The notes under the pieces: model-generated
What the model saw: only the letters and a program-made list of their open reading frames with translations
Told to the model about the DNA's origin: nothing
Database searches by the model: none
DNA from: Puniceibacterium antarcticum
Lineage (GTDB): Bacteria; Pseudomonadota; Alphaproteobacteria; Rhodobacterales; Rhodobacteraceae
Direction: 5' to 3'
DNA: 64,000 bases
Assembly (NCBI RefSeq): GCF_002760615.1
Contig: NZ_AWWI01000182.1
Location: 124,001 to 188,000 of the forward strand
Translations under genes and position numbers: made by a program
Shown: positions 55,673 to 64,000 of the stretch, piece by piece
Numbering within the stretch: position 1 is the stretch's first letter
Layout of the letters: each line of letters starts with the position of its first letter

Positions 55673-57021
55673 TTATGACAGCGCCGTCGCGCATCCAGAA
55701 GAGCTTGCCGATGACAATCGGACCTCTTCCTCGCCCCGCCGCACAACATGGTCCTTGGCAAACAACAGCGTGGCACCGCTGCTCGTTCCGGTGGCGGAAA
55801 GCGTCGCCTCGACCCCGTCCGGGCGCAATGCCGCAAGCATCTGCAGATACCAGGGATTGCGGGCAAACGGCCCCTCGACGATCCCCGGCCCCCGCGCGCT
55901 GGAAAGGGACAGGCAGCTGTCGGTCATGAGCGCAACATGATAGCCCGGCGCAAACATTTTCTGCCCATCACTTTCTCGCGTTACCGTCCAGCCGCCTGCC
56001 CGGCCCCGGAACGGGCCCAACCCGGGTTCAACCGCAGGCAGCAGCATGACTCCGCATTCCAGAACGCGCTGCGCATCTGTATCCGTACCCAGACTTTCAG
56101 ACCCGTCGCGGATCATTTCGAATTCACGCACGCCCATGAACCGTGCCGACGGGACAGGCGCGCCGGTGCCGCTGACATTGACCAGCGTGTCGCGGTCGGG
56201 ATCAAGCTGCACCGCAGCCCCCCCCACCGCCATGGCAATGACCCAGGTCCCGGTCGACACCGCCGCAAACGGAGCAGACTTACTCAGCACATGCGGATAG
56301 AGCGAAGCGTTGGGTCATGGATGCCACAAGCCACGGGTGTGTCGGGCGCAAGCCCGGTGAGCGCGGCAATATCAGGCGTCACAACACCCAGAACGTCAGA
56401 CGCCGGTCGCGGCGGCGCCAGCCGTCCGCTCATTCCCAGCTTCGCCACAAGATCCGAAGCACGGGCCGCGAAAGGCTGCCAAAGATCGGAGTGACAGCCC
56501 AGTGAAGTCACATCGCTCGCCAGCACCCCGGTCAGCCGGTAGCCCCAATACTGCGGATAGGTCACCACATGCGCCAGCCGCGCTTCCAGCCCGGGATCGG
56601 TGCGCAGCATCCAATGTAACTGTGCGCCAGGGTTCAGCCCCGCCCCCGGACGCGGCGCCCCGGTCTGTTCGAACCGTGGCCACAGGGTGTCATACTCAGC
56701 CGCCAAGGCATCCGGCCCGTCATGTTCGTAGTTCAGCATCAGCGCAGCCGATCCACCGGCGGCGTCCAGCAGCACAGCCGCCGCGCCGTGGGTGGTGATC
56801 GAAATGGCATCGACGCCGTGTTCGGTGCGAACGGTGCGCAAACCCTCAATGAAAAAACCCCAATGCCCCTCAAGATCGAAATGCGGCCAGGGTGGCCCGT
56901 GCAGGATGCGATTTGGGCGGGTAACCACGGCAATCTCGTTCAGCGTGGCGGCGTCGACCAGCGCCAGCGTGGCATTCGTCTTGCCAACGTCGATCACAGC
57001 AATATGGCGGGACATCCTCAT
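55673..57021 (-). pseudogene. rhaK: Frameshifted FGGY sugar kinase RhaK
   Basis: RhaK is the FGGY-family kinase of rhizobial-type rhamnose loci. The N-terminal part (MSRHIAVIDVGKTNATLA...) runs in frame from 57021 to the C-I-H-D region; then the frame reads PTLRSIRMC and stops. Shifting by one base near 56309-56315 restores the expected NASLYPHVLSKSAPFAAVSTGTW, so a single missing base fits (GACCCAACG where relatives would read GAC-TCC-AAC). The two parts add to about 450 residues, the normal length. Its ATG overlaps the rhaU stop. A sequencing error is possible but all neighbours are also damaged. Confidence 0.85.
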
Positions 57022-57319
57022 GGCAGGTGAAACATCGTCTCAAGCACAACCACCTTGGGCGAATGATCCGCGTTGACCTCCATCAGATCCGCCATATGAG
57101 CCCACCATTTCTGCATCACGGGGTGGCCCGGCAGCGCGGCCATGCCATGATCATCGTGCCGCCAGAGCACGGCAAACAAGGCGTTACTCTCAGAATCATG
57201 GTGGATCGAATAATCCGTGACACCCGCGTCGCGCAGCAGATCGGACAGTTCGGGCCATATCTCATCGTGGCGGCGGTGATACTCGGCAGCAAGGTCATGC
57301 GAAAGGCGTATTTTTGCAT
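57018..57319 (-). pseudogene. rhaU: Frameshifted L-rhamnose mutarotase RhaU
   Basis: RhaU interconverts rhamnose anomers. The first 9 codons (MQKYAFRMT) are normal; the shifted frame from about 57294 to 57018 gives the rest: [34 protein letters not shown], and [17 protein letters not shown], ending TMFHLP. The missing piece between the parts is best explained by a deletion of about 13 bases after the TT of the next codon (relatives have L-K-P-G-M there). The ORF finding for the unshifted frame yields an unrelated 67-residue product. Confidence 0.85.
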
Positions 57320-58309
57320 CAGGCCGTCCCCGTCCGGATCAGCCGGATCAGACGCGGCAGGGCAATCACCCCGATCAGCAGCGCCCCGATAAAGATCGAC
57401 ATGACGATCCCCGGCACGTTCAGCAGTCTCAGACCAAAGGTGACCATGACCATGACAAGCGCCGCGATCACCACGCCCAAAATGCGGCCCGACCCGCCCA
57501 GCACGACCATGTTCACGATCTCAAGTTCCCAGGCTGACGCGATAGAGCGCCGCGTCGATTCCAGCCGCGCGGTCAGGCACACCACCGCAATGCCGGACAT
57601 CAGGCCGGTGAGCAGGAACAGGGTCATCTTAACCCGCCCGACCCGGATGCCGCTGAAGGTGGCGGCGGTCGCGTTATTGCCGATGGTAAAGACGTGTCGG
57701 CCAAAGTTGGTGAAATGCAAGATCACGCCATAGATCAGCGCAAAGGCCACAAACAGCACCAGCTCGGAGGAGATCACCCAGAAGACGTCGCCGCGCCCGA
57801 GCCAGGCGAAGCTTTCCGGTTAACCGTTAAACGCCTGATCCCCCAGCACGATATAGCTGATGCTGCGAAAAAGGCTAATCGTGCCGATGGTCACGACGAT
57901 GGACGGTAGGCCGAGGCGCGTGACCAACACACCGTTGAATGCACCACAGAGCAGGCCAACTGACAGCCCGATCACGATCAGCCCCGGCGTGCCAACGCCG
58001 TACTGCAAAGCCCAGCCCATGGCGGTCGAGGCAAGCGCGATGATGGATGCCCGGAAAGGCCGCGTTCAGCTTTGCCGTCACCATCCCCGTCAGCGCCCGA
58101 TTCGACGCCACCGACAGGTCGATGCAGGGGGTAAGGATGACCAAAGTTTGACCCAGCGCCGGAATGATCAGGATCGAGGTGTCGTTGAACACCGCTGCCA
58201 GATTGCCCGGCGCAGCAAATCCGGAAAACCGGCTTTCCACCAGCACCAATAGCGCCAAAAGCGCGCCAAGCAGGATCGCTTCGCGCGATTTCGGGAATCT
58301 CAGGATCAT
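57319..58309 (-). pseudogene. Chimeric remnant of rhamnose ABC permease genes rhaP and rhaQ
   Basis: The N-terminal 86 codons from 58309 (ILRFPKSREAILLGALL... PCIDLSVASN... LNAAFPG) match RhaP. From about 58050 another frame continues as RhaQ (SIIALASTAMGWALQ... LPSIVVTIGT), picking up where RhaQ has its DLSV-A-x-I-I-A block. The missing ends suggest a deletion of roughly 0.9-1 kb that fused the genes out of frame. A TAA at 57820-57822 (expected Tyr before PESFAW) also breaks it, and six residues of VVLGGISILGGSG are missing (VVLGGSG). rhaT overlaps its start and rhaU its end. Confidence 0.8.
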
Positions 58310-59845
58310 GCGGCACTTTCCTCGTGTCCGGCAGCGGCGCGGACCAGTTTTTCGGGCGTCAGCCCGTCGCGGTCAAATTCGGCGGCAATGCGGCCCTTGC
58401 GCATGACGATGACGCGGTCGGACATGCCCAAGATCTCGGGGATTTCCGAGCTGACCATGATCGCCGACAGACCTTCGGCAGCGAGTTCGGCCATGAAGGC
58501 GTGCACGTCCGCTTTGGAGCCGACGTCGATGCCTTTGGTCAGCTCGTCCAGAATGATGACCTTGGGCCTTGTCGCCAGCCATTTGGCACTGACAACCATT
58601 TGCTGGTTGCCGCCAGACAGCTCACCCACGTTCTGATCCAGTGCGGCGGCGCGCAGTTCCAGCCGTTCTGTATAGGTGCGGGCCAGCGCGAAGTCCGCAG
58701 CCATATTCAGGAATCGGTTGCGTGCTGCGTGACAGAGACGGCAGGGTGACATTCTGAAAGATCGGCATGGCGGTGACCGCGCCCTGTTTGCCACGATCCT
58801 CGGGCACATAGACGATGCCCTTGGCCACAGCCTCGGCGGGCGAGCGGATCACGGCGATCTTGCCATCAATCCTGACCGCACCATTTGAAGGCTTGGTGAC
58901 ACCGAACAGCGCCTGCATGAACTCCGACCGCCCTGCCCCGACAAGGCCGTAGAATCCAAGGATCTCGCCCCGGCGCAGTTTGAAATTGATGTCCGCGAAT
59001 TCGGTCGGATGGGCATAGCCCGCAACGGTCAGGATCACATCCCCCACCGACCGGATGCGTTCGAGAAAGATCGTATCGACCGACCGGCCCACCATCTTTT
59101 CCACCAGCTGGTTTTCGATCACATCCGCGATCATCTCTGCATCGACCATCTCTCCATCACGAAAGACGGTGTAGCGGTCGGCAATGCGAAAGATCTCGTC
59201 GAACTTGTGGCTGATGAACGGGATCGCCTTACCCTCAGCCTTGAGCCGATTCACCAGCTCGTAAAGCTCTTCGATCTCTGCTCGGCTCAGGGCGGCGGTG
59301 GGTTCGTCCATCACCACCACCCGCGCCTGAACCGACAGAGCGCGGGCTATGGCGACCAGATGTTTGCTCGCGATGCCCAGATCACCCAACTGCCTGCACT
59401 GATCAGGGCGTGCCCCGATGCGCGTCAGAATCCCGGTCGCATCAGCCGTCATGCGCGCCCAGTCGATCAGGCCGAACCGTCCGCGCGGGGCGTGGCCCAG
59501 AAAGATGTTTTCGGCCACCGACAGATCATCGAACAGCACCGTTTCCTGATGGAACGCAGTGACGGCAGCGTCAGCGGCGGCGGTCGCGGTGGGAAATCGG
59601 GTCTCGGTCCCGTCGACCTCGATGCGGCCCTCGTCCGGCTGGTATGTCCCGGTCAGGATCTTGACCAGCGTCGATTTCCCGGCGCCGTTTTCACCAACCC
59701 GCGCGGTCACCTGCCCCGGATAAAGCGACAGTTCGACGGCGGACAGGGCGAGCACCCCCGGAAAGGTCTTGGTGATGCCCGACAGGCGCAGAACAGGGTC
59801 TGCAGCCGCCGTTGCCGACTCTGCGATCTGGGTTGTGAAATTCAT
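58306..59845 (-). pseudogene. rhaT: Frameshifted rhamnose ABC transporter ATPase RhaT
   Basis: A double-NBD sugar ATPase. The first NBD has GENGAGKSTLVKILTG and VVMDEPTAALSRAE; the second begins GFYGLVGAGRSEF and VYVPEDRGKQG. The frame breaks near 58718 after NVTLPSLSRS; the shifted frame continues FLNMAADFALARTYTERL, LSGGNQQMVVSAKWL and IILDELTKGID. In that part the usual K after GNQQ is M and the P in DEPTKGID is L. The start is ATG 59845 (MNFTTQIAESAT). It overlaps the rhaP remnant. Confidence 0.85.
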
Positions 59846-59926
59846 CTGGCCCCCAATGTGATACATCTTGCGGACGTGCCGCAAAGAGGTGGTGCGGGTC
59901 GGCCGCGCTGGCCGACCCTGTGGCAA

Positions 59927-60763
59927 TCAGAAGAGGCTCTTGAACTCTTCCATATTGCTCTTGTCATAGGTGAACGTCTCGGACATCGCGGCGGTGTTGG
60001 TATCTTCCAGCGTGACGCTGCCCATCCGGTCTGTGCTGATCGTGGCGCCCGGCTCTGCCGTCACCTCTTTGGCGGCCAGAGCATGGGCGATCATCGCGGT
60101 GTTGTAGCAAAGATCGACCGGATTCCAGATCGCAAAAGATTGCGAAGCCCCGGACTCCACCGCCCCCGCCATTTCCGACGGCAGTCCAAGACCGGCCACG
60201 TTGACCTTGCCGATCATGCCTGCATCCGCCACGGCTTGCGCCGCTGCGGCGATCCCAACGGATGTCGGCGCGATGATCGCATCCAGATCAGGGTGCGGCT
60301 GGATAAAGCCCTGTGTTTCACGGCAGGTTTTATCGGCAAGATCGTCACCTTAGACGGTCGCGACCACTTCGATGTTGGGATTGTCGCCCATCACCATGTT
60401 CATCTCGGCGTTCCAGGTGTTCTGGTTGGTCGAGGTTGCGGACAGCACCGCCACCTTGCCGCCGTCGGGCAAATGGTCCGCCGCCAGCTTGATGATCGTC
60501 TTGCCGATCAGCGCGTCCGAGGACGGGGCAAGGTGCATCTGATGCCCCTCGGGGGCAACACCGGAATCCTAGGAAATCAAGGTGATCCCGCGCTGCATCG
60601 CCTTTTGTGGTGCTGGCACAACAGCGTCCGGGTCATTGGCAGAGATCGCAATGGCGTCGACACGCTGCGCGATCAGCCTGTTGATCACTTCGATCTGGCC
60701 CTCCTGCGCCATGGGCGTCGCGGCAAGCGACACGCCGATGGCAAGCCTTCTGGTAAATGTCAT
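59927..60763 (-). pseudogene. rhaS: Rhamnose-binding protein RhaS with two stop codons and a deletion
   Basis: The start (MTFTRRLAIGVSLAATPMA) has GGGAGGAAG just upstream, but the signal peptide is joined directly to GQIEVINRLIAQRVDAIAIS, skipping about 44 residues of the normal mature N-terminus. In the same frame TAG replaces the Trp codon expected before DSGVAPEG (60570-60572), and TAA replaces the Tyr codon before GDDLADK (60352-60354). The C-terminus (GLGLPSEMAGAVESGASQSFAIWNP... EEFKSLF) is intact. All pieces align to one RhaS. Confidence 0.88.
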
Positions 60764-60840
60764 GATCTTCCTCCCAAAGTTTGACAAATTGTCCTCTGCG
60801 CTGCGGGGTCGTCCGCATCCACCGCTCCGTAAATGGATAG

Positions 60841-61620
60841 CCCGCCTCCACTGCTGATGCATCCGCGCCCACGGGCACGACGATCAGGGTCACTTCTGCT
60901 GCGTTCATCATGGCGGCATGGCGATCCTCGATCCCCTCATCCGTGATGATCTTGCCGACCTTTTCCAGCCCGCACAGGATCAGGCTGGACCGTATGTCGA
61001 ATTTCGAACTGTCCGCCAGGACAACCAACTCATCCGCCTGCCCAATCAGCTTTTGTTCGGCCTGAATGACCAGCAGATCGGCCTCCATGATCCCCAGTGG
61101 CGCAATGCCCTGACATCCCGTGAACATGCGCCGCGCATAAAAGTTGCGGGTCACATCGTTGTCGAACGGAGATAGGATGATGTTCTGTTCGCGGTAGATC
61201 GTGCCACCCGACAGCATGACCGTATTCTTGGTCTGCTTGAGCAGATGTTCCGCAATCGGAAACGAGTTGGTGAAGACCTGACAGCGTTTGTTTCCAGCGG
61301 ATGGACCATCTGAAACGTGGTCGTCCCACCGTTGATGATGATCTATCCCCGTCTTCGCACAGGGCCACAGCCGCCTTTGCAATCGCCTGTTTCTGTCGCG
61401 CATGCTTGCTTTGATTGACAGAAAACGGCCGTCCGGCCAACCCGACAAATTCAGGCGGCGCATTGGATTCGGCCCATCCCCGCACCCGGCGCAACTTCTT
61501 GGCCATGCGCAGCGTTGCAATGTCACGCCGGATCGTGGCTCCAGAGGACTCCGTCAATTCAACCATTTCGACCACCGTGACAAACGGCTTGGCCTGAATG
61601 GCGGATAGAGTGATCCTGTG
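60841..61620 (-). pseudogene. rhaR: Broken DeoR-type regulator RhaR
   Basis: Fragments of a DeoR regulator in several frames. The HTH part (FVTVVEMVELTESSGATIRR) starts without an initiation codon, so the N-terminus is missing. After AVALCEDGD (near 61350) the frame shifts to INGGTTTFQMVHPL, then again to QVFTNSFPIAEHLLKQ, which runs to GADASAVEAG near 60841 without the expected stop. The intervals DNDVTRNFYARRMF and DELVVLADSSKF are clear DeoR features. Coordinates are approximate. Confidence 0.8.
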
Positions 61621-61684
61621 GCAAATACGCAAGCTTGCGATCAAACGGCACGGGGCGCTTTTCGCCCCATGGGGAGGAGTTTCC

Positions 61685-63701
61685 ATGCTCAAGACTGTCT
61701 CCGGATCGCAGATCAAAAACCTGTGGGATGCGACCCACGCGGACACACTCAGCGAATCCGACAAGCTGCTGTATCGCTCCAACCGTCTGGGGTCAGACAA
61801 GCGGGTGACCAATTACGGTGGCGGCAGTGGCACCATTGACAAAGCTGAGTTTGCGACGCTCTACATGAACAAGCTGACCGCGCTGAAGGGTCTCTACCGC
61901 GGTGTGGCGTTCGAGGATGAGATGGTGGCCTATCTGCCCCATTGCACGTTCGCTCTGAACCCGCGTGCGGCGTTGATCTACACGCCCCTGCACGCTTATG
62001 TTCCAAAAGCATGTGGATCACATTCACTCTGATGCGATCATCGCCATTGCAGCTGCGTCCAATTCCAAAGAGCTGACGCAAAAAATCTTTGGCGACACCA
62101 TCGGCTGGCTGCCTTGGAAAAAGCCCGGATATGAACTCGGTCTCTGGTTGGAGGATTTCTGCCTCAGGAACCCCGATGCCAAGGGCGTCGTGTTGGAAAG
62201 CCACGGGTTGTTCTGCTGGGATGATGACGCTGAAACCTGCTATGCCACCACTCTGAACACGATCAACCGCGCCATCGCCTGGTTCGAAGAACAGACCGCC
62301 GATATCCCGGCCCTTGCTGGCGAAAAGCACCCCACCCTGTCGGCGGCAGAACGTCACCGCGTTGCCACCGCTCTGATGCCCGCAATTCGCGGAATGATCT
62401 CGGGTGACAGTCACAAGGTTGACCATTTTGATGATCAGGACGCCGTGCTGCAATTCGTCGGTGCGCAGGACATGCCGCGCCTTGCGGCCCTTGGACCCTC
62501 TTGCCCCGACCACTTCCTGCGCACCAAGATTCGCCCGTTGGTCGTGGATTTCGATCCTGCGAACCCCGACATCGACGCGACGATTGCGGGTCTGACCGAG
62601 ATGGTCGGGGCATATCGAGCGGATTACACCGCATATTACGAACGCTGCAAACACGACAACAGCCCGACGATCCGGGACCCAAACGCGGTGGTCTACCTCG
62701 TCCCCGGTGTGGGCATGATCACCTCTGCAAAGGAGAAGGCGACGGCGCAGATCTCGGGTGAATTCTAAGTCAACGCAATCAACGTGATGCGCGGCGCGGA
62801 TGCGGTCAGTGACTACCAGGGTCTGCCGGAACAAGAATCTTTCGATATCGAATACTGGCTTCTGGAGGAGGCCAAGCTTCAGCGGATGACCAAACCCAAG
62901 GCGCTTGCCGGACGGATGGCCATCGTCACTGGCGGCGCTGGTGGCATCGGTGCCGCGACTGCCGTGCGGTACCTGACCGAAGGCGCTTGCGTGGTGGTGG
63001 CGGATATCGACAAGGCAGCCTTGGCCGACACAGCGCAGACGCTGTCGACCACGTTTGGCAACGACGTCGTGCGCACGGTCGAAATGAACGTGACCTCCGA
63101 AGACGCCTTCATTGGGGCCTAAGCCGATATGGCGGTGGAATTCGGCGGCGTCGACATCGTGGTATCAAATGCCGGAATCGCGTCGTCGGCCAAGGTCGAG
63201 GATACCTCGCTCGAACTTTGGAACAAGAATATGTCGATCCAGTCGACGGGCTATTTCCTTGTCGCCCGCGAGGCATTCAAACTGCTCAAGACACAGGGCA
63301 TCGGCGGCGCGATTGTCTTTGTCGCTTCCAAGAACGGTTTTGCCGCCTCGCCCGGGGCCGCAGCCTATCGCACCGCCAAGGCATCAGAAATCCATCTTGC
63401 ACGGTGTCTCGCCCTCGAAGGTACGCCCGAAGGCATCCGCGTCAATGTGGTAAACCTGGATGCCGTTCTGCGCGGATCAAAGATCTGGTCCGGGGAGTGG
63501 CTCGATCAGCGCGCCGCAACCTATGGCACCGACAAGGGCGGGCTTGAGGAAATGTACCGCGAACGCTCGCTGCTCAAACGCTCTGTCCTGCCTGAAGATA
63601 TCGCCGAGGCCTGCTATTTCTTCGCCTCGGACCTCTCGTCCAAATCGACGGGCAACATCATCAACGTGGATGCTGGCAATGCGCAGGCGTTCACGCGCTG
63701 A
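61685..63701 (+). pseudogene. rhaD: Broken bifunctional rhamnulose-1-P aldolase/alcohol dehydrogenase RhaD
   Basis: Class II aldolase domain fused to an SDR domain. Start ATG 61685 has GGAGGAG upstream. Lesions in order: a deletion of about 30 residues removing the NTSAK loop between NYGGG and SGTIDKAEF; a frameshift near 62005 (VPKACGS instead of KHVDHIH); TAA at 62766-62768 where Tyr is expected (GEF-stop-VNAINV); TAA at 63120-63122 (FIGA-stop-ADMAVEF). The SDR part otherwise has TGGAGGIGAA, VSNAG and YRTAKAS. It precedes rhaI by 21 bases. Confidence 0.88.
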
Positions 63702-63722
63702 GTGACCCGAGGGAGGGGACAC

Positions 63723-64000
63723 ATGATCGACACCTCAACCATTGAGGCCGCCCAAACCTTGCGCGCAGATTATGACGCTCTGGGCGCGCATCTGGACCGG
63801 CGCGGCATCGACATCGCCGGAATCAAGAATAAGGTGGCGGCCTATGGAAACGCTGTCCCGTCCTGGGGCGTGGGTACGGGGGGCACCCGCTTTGCGCGTT
63901 TTCCCGGCGCGGGCGAACCGCGCAGGATCTTTGACAAGCTCGACGAGTGCGGCCTGATCCATCAACTGACTGCAGCAACGCCATCGGTATCGCTGCACAT
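63723..64000 (+). CDS. rhaI: L-rhamnose isomerase, N-terminal part (runs off the window)
   Basis: From ATG 63723 (GGGAGGGGACAC upstream) the frame is open to the window end. The protein begins MIDTSTIEAAQTLRADYDAL and contains the RhaI block VPSWGVGTGGTRFARFPG and HQLTAATPSVSLH. This part shows no damage. It is the last gene of the rhaD-rhaI unit; the remaining codons lie outside the window. Confidence 0.8.
   Translation, partial: MIDTSTIEAAQTLRADYDALGAHLDRRGIDIAGIKNKVAAYGNAVPSWGVGTGGTRFARFPGAGEPRRIFDKLDECGLIHQLTAATPSVSLH

Noticed and set aside
55673-63701. Stop-codon readthrough or recoding as explanation for the rha stops
   Set aside because: The same genes also carry frameshifts and deletions, and there is no selenocysteine or pyrrolysine-type element; decay or sequence error explains all lesions.
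1-64000. tRNA, rRNA, CRISPR arrays, transposases or phage genes
   Set aside because: None recognised by eye: no clover-leaf T-arm strings, no regularly spaced repeats with unique spacers, no integrase or transposase motifs.

Overview
The window is a high-GC, densely coding stretch of chromosome from an alphaproteobacterium, almost certainly a Rhodobacterales/Roseobacter-group member. Evidence: the dcw-lpxC-bamD-recN arrangement, an aerobic cobaltochelatase pair (cobS, cobT) beside bolA and a J-domain gene, a PmtA-type phosphatidylcholine pathway, a beta-hydroxyaspartate cycle cluster, and several copies of a CCCGGGATATTT-type intergenic repeat. I found no tRNA, rRNA, CRISPR array, transposase or phage genes.

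Layout. 1-5.3 kb: gatB, a small secreted protein, bolA, a J-domain protein, a DUF6500-like protein, msrB and a fasciclin-domain protein. 5.5-9.3 kb: cobS, two small exported proteins, cobT. 9.5-15 kb: an M24 aminopeptidase, DUF427, a ClC protein and a D-lactate-dehydrogenase-type flavoprotein. 15.1-30.7 kb, minus strand: recN, bamD, lpxC, ftsZ, ftsA, ftsQ, ddl, murB, an unknown gene, murC, murG, ftsW (cell division and peptidoglycan), with an apparently unlisted tiny basic ORF between murB and ddl. 30.9-35.6 kb: small-molecule enzymes and a transporter (two alpha/beta hydrolases, NTF2-like, VOC, MFS). 35.7-40.9 kb: thrS, a small membrane protein, an ArsC/Spx-like protein, a cold-shock protein, metR and metF.

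41-47.5 kb holds the beta-hydroxyaspartate cycle: IclR regulator bhcR divergent from bhcA-bhcB-bhcC-bhcD, which turn glyoxylate plus glycine into iminosuccinate and then aspartate. A diverged GAPDH-like gene follows bhcD after 15 bp. 47.5-55.6 kb: a THUMP-type RNA methyltransferase, an orphan type-1 periplasmic binding protein next to a chemoreceptor with a very large sensor domain, the psd-pssA-pmtA operon for phosphatidylethanolamine and phosphatidylcholine, and a gluconokinase.

55.7-64 kb is the most unusual part: a rhizobial-type L-rhamnose locus (rhaK, rhaU, rhaP/rhaQ, rhaT, rhaS, rhaR on minus; rhaD, rhaI on plus) in which every fully visible gene is broken by frameshifts, in-frame stops or deletions, while the adjoining ~55 kb looks intact. 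rhaP and rhaQ appear fused by a deletion. Only the visible 5' part of rhaI and the downstream gluconokinase look functional. Gene calls rest on recognition of motifs and remembered family sequences; no database search was run.
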